A stretch of 64,000 nucleotides of DNA from positions 1 to 64,000 of the forward strand of contig JAKLEA010000020.1 in the NCBI GenBank assembly GCA_022711755.1, in the 5' to 3' direction. Position 1 is the first letter of the stretch, and each line of letters starts with the position of its first letter. Below are positions 7,571 through 16,657 of this stretch, in pieces. The notes beneath the pieces were generated by a model that was not told the origin of the DNA, searched no databases, and saw only the letters and a list, made by a program, of their open reading frames with translations. Position numbers and translations under genes: made by a program. Source of the stretch: Planctomycetota bacterium. GTDB lineage: Bacteria; Planctomycetota; Brocadiia; SM23-32; JAKLEA01.

Positions 7571-8343
7571 ACTGTCCCGCAACCCCGGTCGAACCCAGAA
7601 TCGAAACCCGCGACCTCTGCGTAAGCTTCGCAGGCAAGCCCGCCCTGAAGGAGGTCAATCTCTGCGTTTATCCCTGCGAGCGGTTGGCTATCATAGGCCC
7701 GGCTTCCAGCGGAAAGACCACGTTCCTGCGCTGCCTGAACCGCCTGAACGACCTGACTCATTCGTTCAGCCACGCCGGACAGGTGCTCTTTGACGGACGG
7801 GAGATTTATGCGCCCGGCGTTGACGTTTCCGACCTTCGCCGTCGCATCGGCATGGTCTACGCGACTCCGATGCCGCTCCCGTGGTCCATCTATGACAATC
7901 TTGCCTACGGCCCAAAGCTGGCCGGGATACGCAATCGCGTCATGCTTGACGAGCGCGTCGAAACATCGCTCAGAAGCGCGGCGCTCTGGGAAGAGGTTAA
8001 GGACCGCCTCAGGGAGCCGGCCCATAATCTCTCCGGCGGCCAGCAGCAACGCATGTGCCTGGCGCGCGTGCTGGCGCTCCGGCCAGAGGCGCTGATCCTG
8101 GACGAGCCGTGTTCGGGGCTTGACCCGATCTCAACCGGGAAGATCGAAGACGCCCTTGCCGAACTGAAATCCCGGCATTCCATCGTCCTGGTGACCAACA
8201 ACACGAAGCAGGCGGCTCGCTCGTCCGATCGCACTGCCTTCTTCCTGATGGGCGAACTCATAGAGGTCGGCGCGACGGAGCAGGTCTTTACCAACCCGGT
8301 GGATAAACGCACGAATGACTACCTTATCGGGCAATTCGGCTGA
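7567..8343 (+). CDS. pstB: Phosphate ABC transporter ATPase, copy 1, non-canonical Q- and H-loops
   Basis: A 258-aa ABC ATPase of the PstB family. The Walker A is altered but usable (GPASSGKT, 44-51). The signature LSGGQQQR (155-162), Walker B ILDEP with its Glu, and the SGLD D-loop are intact. Three conserved positions are lost: the A-loop Tyr is Phe (SFAG), the Q-loop Gln is Ala99 (VYATP for the usual VFQKP), and the switch His is Asn211 (VTNN for VTHN). The neighbouring second copy has the opposite pattern, so the two probably form a heterodimer. ATG 7567 overlaps the pstA stop; 10 nt separate it from copy 2. Confidence 0.9.
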   Translation: MNCPATPVEPRIETRDLCVSFAGKPALKEVNLCVYPCERLAIIGPASSGKTTFLRCLNRLNDLTHSFSHAGQVLFDGREIYAPGVDVSDLRRRIGMVYATPMPLPWSIYDNLAYGPKLAGIRNRVMLDERVETSLRSAALWEEVKDRLREPAHNLSGGQQQRMCLARVLALRPEALILDEPCSGLDPISTGKIEDALAELKSRHSIVLVTNNTKQAARSSDRTAFFLMGELIEVGATEQVFTNPVDKRTNDYLIGQFG

Positions 8344-8353
8344 GGGCGCGAGT

Positions 8354-9109
8354 ATGGAACTGAAGATGGAAACCCGGCAACTAAATCTCTTCTATGGCGG
8401 ATTCCAGGCCCTCAGGGACGTGAACCTTCAGATTAAACCCCGCGAAATCACCGCGATCATCGGCCCGTCCGGATGTGGAAAATCAACGCTGCTGCGATGC
8501 CTGAATCGCATGAATGAACTCATCAGGAACGTTCGCACCACCGGGCAGATTCTTCTTGACGGCAGGGACATACATGACCAGGCAATGGAACTCACCAGTC
8601 TCAGGCGGAGGGTGGGCATGGTCTTCCAGAGACCAAACCCGTTTCCGCTCTCGGTTTTCGACAACGTCGCCTACGGTCCTCGCGTTCATGGAACGACGGA
8701 CGGCGCGAAGCTGCAGGCCATTGTCGAGAACGCGTTGCGGGCAACCGACCTGTGGAACGAGTTGAAGGACAGGAGAAATTCCCCTGCTCTCGCGCTCTCG
8801 CCTGAGCAGCAGCAGCGCCTCTGTATCTCCCGCCTTGTGGCTGTGGAGCCGGAAGTCCTGCTGATGGACGAGCCGTGTTCCGCGCTCGACCCCATCGCCA
8901 CTGCGCGGGTGGAGGAATTGATGCGGGAACTGGCTCACAGTTATGCAATTGTCATCGTGACGCATAACATGCAGCAGGCGGCCCGCGTTTCCAGCGAAAC
9001 TGTCTTTATGCTGCTGGGCGATCTGGTGGAGGCCGGGCGGACAGCTCGGATCTTCGAAAATCCACGGGACAAACGAACAGAGGAATACATTTCCGGACGC
9101 TACGGATGA
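8354..9109 (+). CDS. pstB: Phosphate ABC transporter ATPase, copy 2, degenerate signature motif
   Basis: A 251-aa PstB ATPase. The A-loop Tyr, Walker A (GPSGCGKST, 37-45), Q-loop (VFQRPNPFP, Q92), Walker B (LLMDEP), D-loop (SALD) and H-loop His204 (VTHNMQQAAR) are canonical. The ABC signature is not: LSGGQ reads LSPEQ (148-152). The intact signature of copy 1 would complete the composite site that uses this subunit's Walker A, Q-loop and His. The start at ATG 8354 is preceded by GAGGG at 8342-8346; an upstream in-frame start would overlap copy 1. Confidence 0.9.
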   Translation: MELKMETRQLNLFYGGFQALRDVNLQIKPREITAIIGPSGCGKSTLLRCLNRMNELIRNVRTTGQILLDGRDIHDQAMELTSLRRRVGMVFQRPNPFPLSVFDNVAYGPRVHGTTDGAKLQAIVENALRATDLWNELKDRRNSPALALSPEQQQRLCISRLVAVEPEVLLMDEPCSALDPIATARVEELMRELAHSYAIVIVTHNMQQAARVSSETVFMLLGDLVEAGRTARIFENPRDKRTEEYISGRYG

Positions 9110-9145
9110 TCCCCGCGCGCTCCGGCTGACGGAGGACATAATCGC

Positions 9146-9829
9146 ATGTCGGCGCATCTGGCAAGAGAAATTGAAGCCCTGAAGCAACGCATGTTGCATT
9201 TATGCGCGATTGTGGAGGAGAACCTTCACAAGGCCGTGAAGGCAATCGAACTGCGCGATGCGGCAATGGCCGAAGAGGTTGTCAGGAAGGATGTTGAAAT
9301 TGATGATATCGAGGTCGAAACGGAGGAAGAATGCCTGAAGATACTGGCGCTTTATCAGCCGGTGGCCAAGGACTTGAGATTCATCGTGGCCATCCTGAAA
9401 ATCAACAACGACCTTGAGCGCATAGGCGATCTTTCAGTCAATATCGCGAAACAGGTATGCCATCTTGCGATGGCAACGAAGGTAGCCTTTCCGTCCGAAT
9501 TATGGGATATGACAGATAAGACAAGAGCAATGCTCAAAGGTAGTCTGGACTCGCTGATCAACCTTGATCCGGAACTTGCCCGACAGGTATGCGTGGCCGA
9601 CAAGGAAGTGGACGCATTGAACAAACAGGTAATTGAGCAGGCGAAAGAGAAGATGGAGGGGGCGACGCCGGAGCATCTCGACGCACTCATCCGCATGATA
9701 TCAGTGGCCCGGCATCTGGAGCGCATCGGCGATCACGCGACCAACATTGCTGAAGATATTTTCTATATGATCAACGGAGAGATTGTCAGGCATAAACTTT
9801 CGAAGAAATCTTTGCCGCCGGCGGGTTGA
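9146..9829 (+). CDS. phoU: Phosphate transport system regulator PhoU
   Basis: A 227-aa all-helical protein with the two PhoU three-helix bundles. Each repeat carries an acidic metal-binding motif (EVVRKDVEIDDIE near 47-59; QVCVADKEVDALNKQ near 147-161) and an RHLERIGDHATNIAED-type helix near the C-terminus. PhoU inhibits Pho signalling through PhoR and tunes Pst activity. ATG 9146 has GGAGG at 9131-9135. It is the last gene of the operon, 36 nt after pstB2. A weak inverted repeat (GCTCAT/ATGAGC, 9846-9863) follows, but no clear T-tract. Confidence 0.92.
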   Translation: MSAHLAREIEALKQRMLHLCAIVEENLHKAVKAIELRDAAMAEEVVRKDVEIDDIEVETEEECLKILALYQPVAKDLRFIVAILKINNDLERIGDLSVNIAKQVCHLAMATKVAFPSELWDMTDKTRAMLKGSLDSLINLDPELARQVCVADKEVDALNKQVIEQAKEKMEGATPEHLDALIRMISVARHLERIGDHATNIAEDIFYMINGEIVRHKLSKKSLPPAG

Positions 9830-9977
9830 ACGTGAACCAATTCCGGCTCATGTCTCTATGAGCGCCGATTCTTGTCCAATCCGTCCTGGAAATTTCGATT
9901 GCGGCAGAAAAGCCTGCGAAATCTCGCCGGCGATATCCCATCAAAGCGGAATTAAGGTATAGGAGAAATCTGATAAA

Positions 9978-10052
9978 TGGAGCCCAAGGTGGGACTTGAA
10001 CCCACAACCCCGGCTTTACGAAAGCCGTGCTCTGCCGTTGAGCTACTTGGGC
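9978..10052 (-). tRNA. tRNA-Thr (anticodon CGT)
   Basis: On the minus strand the 75-nt cloverleaf reads acceptor GCCCAAG/CTTGGGC, D arm GCTC/GAGC, anticodon stem CGGCT/AGCCG with loop TTCGTAA (anticodon CGT, codon ACG), 5-nt variable loop, and T arm GTGGG-TTCAAGT-CCCAC. The discriminator is T and CCA is encoded (9978-9980). No promoter is evident just upstream, so it may be read from the ubiB side. Confidence 0.93.
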
Positions 10053-10071
10053 TTCGGAAGGCCAACTTTTT

Positions 10072-10143
10072 GGCGGGTTCCCGCTACGCTAAGAACCCAC
10101 CCTACATTCTGCATGGTGCGCAAAACCTCCGGTTTCACGCACC
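10072..10143. repeat. Pair of palindromic hairpins between ubiB and tRNA-Thr
   Basis: Hairpin 1 pairs GGCGGGTTC (10072-10080) with GAACCCACC (10093-10101). Hairpin 2 pairs GGTGCGCAAAACC (10115-10127) with GGTTTCACGCACC (10131-10143), ending one base from the ubiB stop. An ACCCTACA-type word follows each. The form resembles the dispersed TAGGGTGGGTT/AACCCACC palindromes seen in many bacterial genomes. It could end or stabilise the ubiB transcript. Confidence 0.55.
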
Positions 10144-11832
10144 CTACAGGCCGCCTGATCTGAAAATCTTCCAGACAAGCCAGAAACCGGCGATCAGGGC
10201 CACAAGAAATCCGCTTATGCCAAGCGCGGAAACATCCGTTCCCGGGATCAGGTATCCGACCTTGGTCGCCAGCACGATTGATGAGCCAATGACAATCGCA
10301 GCCAGCATGATGCTCATCGCCAGCCGGTTGCTGGAGCGATCAAGCTCGCGGGCAAGCTCATCAAGCCCCTGATGCTGAATCGTGAATTGAAGTTTACCGC
10401 GAAGCAGGCGGCGAATCAAGTCCCTTAAATCGCGCGGTCCGCGGCCCAGGATCGTCCCCAGCGTCCAGGCGTTTGAATGGAGTGAATGGCTCATCCGCGC
10501 GGGAGAGAATCGGCGCAGCCACATCTTCTTGGCGTAGGGCGTGAGGGCCTCCGCAATGTCAATTTCCGGATCGAGTTCGAGAACCTCTCCCCCGATCATG
10601 CCCGTCACCTTGCCCATAAGGACGAAGTCGCGGGGAAATTGAACCTTGTGCTCGCGAATGACGCCCATAAGTTCCGTGACGGCATCCTGAAGATTTATTT
10701 CCCGCAAGGGGATGCTGTAATATTTGTCAAGGATTTCTGTCAGCGCCGAGCGAAGCGCCCGCAGGTCGGTGTCATCCTGGATGATGCCGAGTTCGGCCAG
10801 GATTTCGACGACCAGTTCCACGTTCCCAGTGGATACGGCGATGAGGGCGGAGCAGAGATGGTTTTGAAGCTCGTTTGTGACGTGCCCGACCAACCCGAAA
10901 TCAATCAAGGCCAGCTTGCCGCCTGGCAGGATGCGGATGTTGCCGGGGTGGGGGTCGGCGTGGAAGATCCCCAGGTCAAGGAACTGAATGAGGAAAAGGT
11001 CAACGAGAGTGCGGGCAAGCTTTTTCGGGTCAATGCCCCTGGCCTCCAGGTCGCTCACCCCGGCCAGGTCTTCTCCCTCGAGTCTTTCAAGGGTAAGCAC
11101 CTTGCTGGTCGTGTATTCCCAGAAGACCTTTGGCACGATGACGTCTGAGTTCCCGGCCAGTGCCTCGTGGAAGCGATTCGTATTGGCCGCTTCGGTGACA
11201 AGATCGAGTTCGCGCCGGATGCCGTGCGAGAATTCCTCGGCGATAAGAGACAGGTGCAGAGCGCGGAGGTTTTCCACGCGTTCCACCTGGGATGCCAAGT
11301 AAAGCAGCAGGCTCATGTCGTCCTCGATGATCCGTTCGATATCGGGACGCCTGACCTTGATGACGACCTTGTGCCCGTCCAGCAGCGTCGCAAGGTGGAC
11401 CTGCGCGATGCTGCCGCTTGCAATCGGTTCGTTCGTGAAGTCCTGGAAAAGCTCGGAGATGCCTCGGCCCAGTTCCTCCTCGATTGTCCGACGCGCCTGA
11501 TCGGCGGGGAAAGGTTTTACGTGGTGGAATACGCGTTTGAGCGACTGGATATATTCCGGCGGAAGAAGGTCGGGCCGGGTGCTGAGCATCTGCGCGAATT
11601 TGACGAATGTGGGACCTAGCTCCTCTATCGCGTTGGCAATCCGTTCTGGAATGCTTTCGGCAGGCTCCTCGGAAGGGATGTGCGGTTGCAGGCGGGCGCC
11701 GGTGGGGAGGTGGCGGTGCAGGCCCATCTGTTCGGCGATGCCGCCCAGCCCGTGCTTGACCATGATGCGGGCGATGTGCGCCATGCGCATGGCGCGCTTC
11801 GGAACCTTGGCTATGCTCGAGAAATCAACCAC
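10144..11832 (-). CDS. UbiB/ABC1/AarF-family atypical kinase
   Basis: A 562-aa ABC1/UbiB-family protein, normal length. Visible motifs are the family N-terminal extension (LGPTFVKFAQMLSTRPDLLP, KFAQ where KxGQ is usual), the Ala-rich loop variant GSIAQVH, the ATP-binding Lys in VVIKVRRP, the catalytic-type HADPHPGN and the metal-binding LIDFG. Two hydrophobic helices at the C-terminus (about 500-560) anchor it in the inner membrane. In other bacteria the family supports isoprenoid-quinone biosynthesis through ATPase activity. I prefer GTG 11832, which has GGGGAG in front; a GTG at 11874 would start inside the palindrome at 11850-11876. Alternative: one of several UbiB paralogues with unknown lipid partner. 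Confidence 0.85.
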   Translation of the reverse strand: MVDFSSIAKVPKRAMRMAHIARIMVKHGLGGIAEQMGLHRHLPTGARLQPHIPSEEPAESIPERIANAIEELGPTFVKFAQMLSTRPDLLPPEYIQSLKRVFHHVKPFPADQARRTIEEELGRGISELFQDFTNEPIASGSIAQVHLATLLDGHKVVIKVRRPDIERIIEDDMSLLLYLASQVERVENLRALHLSLIAEEFSHGIRRELDLVTEAANTNRFHEALAGNSDVIVPKVFWEYTTSKVLTLERLEGEDLAGVSDLEARGIDPKKLARTLVDLFLIQFLDLGIFHADPHPGNIRILPGGKLALIDFGLVGHVTNELQNHLCSALIAVSTGNVELVVEILAELGIIQDDTDLRALRSALTEILDKYYSIPLREINLQDAVTELMGVIREHKVQFPRDFVLMGKVTGMIGGEVLELDPEIDIAEALTPYAKKMWLRRFSPARMSHSLHSNAWTLGTILGRGPRDLRDLIRRLLRGKLQFTIQHQGLDELARELDRSSNRLAMSIMLAAIVIGSSIVLATKVGYLIPGTDVSALGISGFLVALIAGFWLVWKIFRSGGL

Positions 11833-11849
11833 CCGATTCTCCCCGCAGG

Positions 11850-11876
11850 GTGTGCGAAATCTCAGGTTTTGCACAC
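11850..11876 (-). repeat. CCGCGTGTGCA palindrome, copy 1
   Basis: A 27-bp imperfect palindrome (GTGTGC outer arm, GCACAC closing arm, inner arms paired with two G-U). Read on the minus strand it begins with flank CCGC then GTGTGCA. The same 11-mer opens two more palindromes at 25438-25466 and 25504-25532. It lies between the sialidase stop and the ubiB start and could be a terminator or protein-binding site. Confidence 0.5.
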
Positions 11877-11884
11877 GCGGGATG

Positions 11885-13030
11885 TTATCGCGCCGCGCCG
11901 CCCTTTATCCAATCCAGCGGGAAGCGGGCGAACGTGATCGTCTCGTAGGGGCTTTCCACACCGGCCTCGTAAAGGCATCCGACTGAGCCATCCGGCAGGC
12001 GGGTCAGGCAGGAATAGGCGGTCGGGCCTTCGTGAAGCGCGCGGGAGAATGCCCACGTCTTTCCGCCGTCCTCGCTGATGCGGACCGTCATGCGGATCCG
12101 CTTGAGGCCGTCCGCTGCGTTCGAATGCAGGATGACGGAGCGGTCCGGCAGCTCGTAGCGGATCATGCACCCCTGACAAACGGGGTCAATCAATGCCTTG
12201 TCAAAGGTCAGCGGCGACCACGTCGCGCCTTCGTCGGCGCTGAGCGATGTCAGACGGTACGGCTCGTTCCAGACCCTTGCGCGGCGCATGTTCAGGAGGA
12301 GTGAGCCGTCGTCAAGCTCGACAACGTGGCATTCGTTCGCTCCGCTCTCGGTCGCGCCGCCCAGTTGCCACGTCCTGCCGTGGTCGTCGGAGAAGATCAC
12401 GTGGGAGTGATGCGTGACCGGGTTGGCCTTCGTGTTGTGGTCGCACGGTATGACGAGACGCCCCTTGCGCTCCCCAAAACGGAGCTGGATGCCGACGCCC
12501 GGCCCGGTGGCGTACCACGACCATTCCGGCTTCTTGGTTGTCTCCGTGATCTCGACTGGTTTGGCCCATGTCATGCCGTCGTCATCGCTGCGCGTGATGA
12601 AGACGCGTCGCGTGTTCTTGCTGGTACCTTTGACGATCTCGCCCTCGCCGTCAGCGCCCAGGTTCCACGTCATCGGGAGCCAGATGGTTCCCGTGTCGCG
12701 GTCAATGACGGGGCACGGATTGCCGCATGTGTTCGGGCCATCATCCCAGATTATGGACTGTTCGCTCCAAGTGGCTCCGCCGTCGGAGGAGCGTTTCATA
12801 ACCAGATCAATGTCGCCGGTGTCGGAGCGGTTTTTCTTGCGCCCTTCGCAGAAGGCAAGGAGCGTCCCTTTCGGGGTCGTTATGACGGACGGAATCCGGT
12901 AGGTGTGATAGCCGTCCTTGCCGCTGACAAAGAGCGGCGCGCGAACTGCGTCGCTTGTGACGGCGGAAACGGAATCCTGGGTTGAAAGCATTAAGAGCGC
13001 GGCCGGGAAGATCATCATGAGGCAGTTCAT
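11885..13030 (-). CDS. Secreted exo-alpha-sialidase (GH33-like)
   Basis: A 381-aa protein with a Sec signal peptide (about 1-23) and a six-bladed sialidase propeller. It has the YRIP arginine motif near the mature N-terminus, and five Asp-boxes S-x-D-x-G-x-T-W (SSDGGATW, SDDDGMTW, SDDHGRTW, SADEGATW, SEDGGKTW). GNPCPVID, NECHVVELDDGSLLLNMR and PYETITFARF match the usual positions of catalytic-pocket segments. Likely reaction: release of terminal sialic acid, outside the cytoplasm. ATG 13030 follows GGAG at a good distance; a longer in-frame start at 13105 would spoil the signal peptide. Divergent from the GH38 gene across 298 nt, in which a TATACT box (13192-13197) is the only promoter-like element I see. 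Confidence 0.85.
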   Translation of the reverse strand: MNCLMMIFPAALLMLSTQDSVSAVTSDAVRAPLFVSGKDGYHTYRIPSVITTPKGTLLAFCEGRKKNRSDTGDIDLVMKRSSDGGATWSEQSIIWDDGPNTCGNPCPVIDRDTGTIWLPMTWNLGADGEGEIVKGTSKNTRRVFITRSDDDGMTWAKPVEITETTKKPEWSWYATGPGVGIQLRFGERKGRLVIPCDHNTKANPVTHHSHVIFSDDHGRTWQLGGATESGANECHVVELDDGSLLLNMRRARVWNEPYRLTSLSADEGATWSPLTFDKALIDPVCQGCMIRYELPDRSVILHSNAADGLKRIRMTVRISEDGGKTWAFSRALHEGPTAYSCLTRLPDGSVGCLYEAGVESPYETITFARFPLDWIKGGAAR

Positions 13031-13328
13031 CGAGCGTTCTCCGCATCGGATGCAAGAGAGGGGGGGACGGCGCAACGGCGCTGCAATCCTGACGACTACA
13101 GTCATTACTATAAAACGGGACGCTCAAACGGTCAATCGCCGGGATGTATTCAATGCTTCGCGCGGAGCTGTTGATTCGGCCATGTTTGGTATATACTCCC
13201 GGCTTGATCTTCCGTTTGAGCGGACGGACGCGGTCCCGGATGATAACGGACTCGCGGCGTGATTGAAGAATGTTGAGAATCCGCGCCGTCATGCGCGGAA
13301 ATGAATCGCCGGCAGGAAAGGAACATCC

Positions 13329-16300
13329 ATGTTGAAGCATCCTGAGCTTACCGAGCAGAGGATACGGCAGACGATCGAGCATATCGTCAGACCGGCCATT
13401 TACAGGACCATTGCGCCGCTGGAGATCGAGGTCTTCCAGTGCGCCGACCCGATTAACTATGAAGAAGCCGTCGGGCAGGAATACAAACCGTGCAAGGTCG
13501 GCTTCCGATGGGGGCCGTTCTGGAGCACTGCGTGGTTCCGCATGAAGGGACGCATTCCAACCGATGAGACCGGGAACAACGTCGCGGCGCTCATCAACAC
13601 AGGCTCCGAAGCGTTGCTCTGGATGGATGGCGCGCCCTGGCGCGGATTGAACCGCGACCACCACACCGAGGCGTTTGTGGCCTCCCCAGCGGCGGGGGGA
13701 GAGGAGCTTGTCCTTTACGTCGAGGCCGCCTGCAATGACATGTTCGGAATCAGAAAACCCGGCCCGATGGAGCCGTATCCGGACAAGCCGGCGCAGTTGT
13801 CCATGGCCGAACTGGCAGTGCGACGGCAGGACGTATGGGACCTCTACCACGACATGAACACGCTCTACGACCTGATGATCCGCCTGCCGATGGACGGGCG
13901 GCGCAGGCCGGGGCTGCGCTTCGGTCTGAACGAAGCCGTGAACCTGCTGAATCCGGACGATGTTCCGGGGACTGCGGCGGCGGCGCGGGAACCGCTGAAG
14001 GCTTTGCTGGCAAAGGGCGCGCAATCAACGGCGGGCAGGGCAAGCATCATCGGCAACTCGCACATTGACACTGCGTGGCTCTGGCCGCTGCGTGAGACCA
14101 TCCGCAAGTGCGGACGCACGTTCAGCACCGTGCTGCACCTGATGGAGCGCCATCCCGACTACCTTTTCATTCAAAGCCAGGCTCAGCTTTATCAATACAC
14201 GAAGGACCGTTACCCGCGCCTTTACGAGCGAATCGGCAAAGCCGTCAAGGACGGCAAATGGGAGGCCGCCGGGGCGATGTGGGTGGAGGCTGACTGCAAC
14301 GTGCCCAGCGGCGAAAGCCTCGTGCGGCAGGTTCTGCACGGTCAGCGCTTCTTCCAGAAGGAGTTCGGCGTGCAGGGCGAATATCTCTGGCTTCCGGACG
14401 TCTTCGGCTACAGCGCCGCGCTGCCGCAGATTCTCTGCCAGTCCGGGGTACCCTACTTCATCACGCAGAAGATTTCGTGGAACAAGTTCAACAAGTTCCC
14501 GAACCACACGTTCTGGTGGGAGGGCATTGACGGAACGAAAATCTTTTCGCATTTCCTTCCTGCGGACACCTATGTCGGGAACATGATGCCGGAGCAGGTC
14601 GTCCACGGCGAGAGAAACTTCGCCGAGCGCGACCGCTGCGAGAACTGGCTCTACGTCTTCGGTTGGGGCGACGGCGGCGGCGGACCGACCCCGCAGATGA
14701 TCGAGACGGCAAGGCGCTGCGAAAATCTGGACGGCATGCCAAAGCTGAAATGGGAATTCGTGGGCGAGTTCCTGAAGCGCGCCGCCAAAGAGGCCAAAGA
14801 CCTGCCGACCTGGGTGGGCGAGCTATACCTGGAATACCACCGCGGCACATACACGACGCAGGCCCGCAACAAGCGCGGCAACCGCAAGAGCGAACTGCTT
14901 CTGCGCGATGTTGAGATCATGTGCGCGCTGAACCCCGGCAAGCTGGACTTCGATCCCATGCCGGGGCTGGACAAAGCATGGAAGCTTGTTCTGCTCAACC
15001 AATTCCACGACATACTGCCCGGCTCGTCCATCACGTGGGTCTATGAGGATGCGCTGAAGGATTACGCGACGATCAAGGAGATGGGAAGCGACCTGCTGGC
15101 CAGGGCGCAGAAGGCATGGGCGGACGCGATTGACACGACGGGCACGACGCGCCCGGTCGCAGTCTGGAATACGCTTTCATGGGATCGCAGCGACGTTGTC
15201 GCGCTGCCCGCCAGTGGACTCCCGGACGCCAACGTCGTGAAGACGCGCCTGGGCATAACCGCGCCGGTCCAGAAGGTCGTTGATAGCGACGGGAGCGAGA
15301 AACTGATTTTCGAGGTTGACCGCGTGCCCTCGATGGGCCACACGGTCGTTGACCTTGGAGCGGAGCCGGCCTACGTCCCTCCGATGGGCGTTGCAGTCGG
15401 ACCGGAGGGCGACACGCTTGAGAACGAGCACCTGCGCGTCAAGGTTAATTTGGAAGGCCAGCTTGTCAGTCTTTACGACAAGGCTGCCGCGCGCGAGGTT
15501 CTGGACGCCTCCAACCCAGCCAATCAACTGGTTCTCTACGATGACCGCTCAACGTCTGCGGATGCCTGGGACGTTGACGCTTTCTACCTTGAGAAACCGC
15601 TGACGATGGGCGGAACTTGCGAGGTGAAGGTCGTGGAGACCGGCCCGGTCCGCGCATCCATCCTGGTCGAGCGCAAGTTCGGTAAGTCGGTCCTGAAGCA
15701 GTGGATCAGGCTTTGCTCCGGCGCGAAACGCGTTGATTTCGACACGGTGGTTGACTGGAAGGAGGACAGAAAGTTTCTGCGCGCGTTGTTCCCCGTGAAG
15801 GTGTATTCGCCGCGCGCGACGTTTGAAATACAGTACGGCTCGGTCGAAAGGCCGACGCATTTCAACACGTCGTGGGATATCGCGCGGTTCGAGGTTCCGG
15901 CGCAGCAATGGGTTGACCTGTCCGAGGGCGATTACGGCGTGGCCGTCCTCAACGACTGCAAGTATGGCCACAGCGTCCACGGCAACGTGATAGGCATGTC
16001 GCTGCTTCGGGCCACAACATCGCCCGACCCTGTTGCGGACCGCGCCACGCACTACTTTTCCTACAGCGTCATGCCTCACAAGGGCGACTGGCGTCAGGGC
16101 CGGGTCGTGTGCGAGGCGTATCAGTTCAACATCCCGCTGTTGGCCGCCCCGGTTGAAACGCATCAGGGATATGTTCCGCCGAGGTGGTCGGCCGTGACAA
16201 TCGAGCCGCAGAACATGGTTGTGACGGCTGTGAAGCCGAGCGAGGAATCGCCGAAGGGCGAAATCATCCTCCGTGCGTATGAGGCGCACGGCACGCGAGG

Positions 16301-16622
16301 CGAGTTCCATATCCACTGGCACGACGCGCCGGCGGCGGTCGTCGCGGCAGACCCGATAGAGCGCCGCACGCGCAAGTTCAAGATCAGGCACTCCGCGCGC
16401 GACACGAGCGGGGAGTTCACTCCGTTCGCGATCCGGACGCTGCTGGTCTCAAAGGAAAAGGGCGCGCCGAAGCCGAAGAAGGCTCCGCGTAAGCCGAAAC
16501 AGACCGAAGCCCCGGCGACGAGAACCGTCCCGGTTCCAATAATCACGGCGCAATCGCCGGCTGTCGCCGTTGAACGCAGGGAACCTGAACCGGAGAAACC
16601 GGAATCAGACGGCGGGAAATAG
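13329..16622 (+). CDS. Alpha-mannosidase, glycoside hydrolase family 38
   Basis: A 1097-aa GH38 enzyme that hydrolyses terminal alpha-mannosides. The zinc-binding HIDTAWLWP motif has H245 and D247. The nucleophile is by analogy D357 in LPDVFGYSAALPQ. The central helical domain and the long beta-rich C-terminal domain follow in the normal order. Residues about 1035-1097 form an extra Lys/Pro/Ala-rich tail (KKAPRKPKQTEAP and so on) beyond the usual end of the family. No signal peptide is visible, so it is probably cytoplasmic. The gene lies 35 nt before a co-directional sialidase-like gene, suggesting an operon for glycan trimming. Confidence 0.9.
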   Translation: MLKHPELTEQRIRQTIEHIVRPAIYRTIAPLEIEVFQCADPINYEEAVGQEYKPCKVGFRWGPFWSTAWFRMKGRIPTDETGNNVAALINTGSEALLWMDGAPWRGLNRDHHTEAFVASPAAGGEELVLYVEAACNDMFGIRKPGPMEPYPDKPAQLSMAELAVRRQDVWDLYHDMNTLYDLMIRLPMDGRRRPGLRFGLNEAVNLLNPDDVPGTAAAAREPLKALLAKGAQSTAGRASIIGNSHIDTAWLWPLRETIRKCGRTFSTVLHLMERHPDYLFIQSQAQLYQYTKDRYPRLYERIGKAVKDGKWEAAGAMWVEADCNVPSGESLVRQVLHGQRFFQKEFGVQGEYLWLPDVFGYSAALPQILCQSGVPYFITQKISWNKFNKFPNHTFWWEGIDGTKIFSHFLPADTYVGNMMPEQVVHGERNFAERDRCENWLYVFGWGDGGGGPTPQMIETARRCENLDGMPKLKWEFVGEFLKRAAKEAKDLPTWVGELYLEYHRGTYTTQARNKRGNRKSELLLRDVEIMCALNPGKLDFDPMPGLDKAWKLVLLNQFHDILPGSSITWVYEDALKDYATIKEMGSDLLARAQKAWADAIDTTGTTRPVAVWNTLSWDRSDVVALPASGLPDANVVKTRLGITAPVQKVVDSDGSEKLIFEVDRVPSMGHTVVDLGAEPAYVPPMGVAVGPEGDTLENEHLRVKVNLEGQLVSLYDKAAAREVLDASNPANQLVLYDDRSTSADAWDVDAFYLEKPLTMGGTCEVKVVETGPVRASILVERKFGKSVLKQWIRLCSGAKRVDFDTVVDWKEDRKFLRALFPVKVYSPRATFEIQYGSVERPTHFNTSWDIARFEVPAQQWVDLSEGDYGVAVLNDCKYGHSVHGNVIGMSLLRATTSPDPVADRATHYFSYSVMPHKGDWRQGRVVCEAYQFNIPLLAAPVETHQGYVPPRWSAVTIEPQNMVVTAVKPSEESPKGEIILRAYEAHGTRGEFHIHWHDAPAAVVAADPIERRTRKFKIRHSARDTSGEFTPFAIRTLLVSKEKGAPKPKKAPRKPKQTEAPATRTVPVPIITAQSPAVAVERREPEPEKPESDGGK

Positions 16623-16657
16623 CTCGCCTTTCGCCGCATGTTCGCAAGGGACGACTC

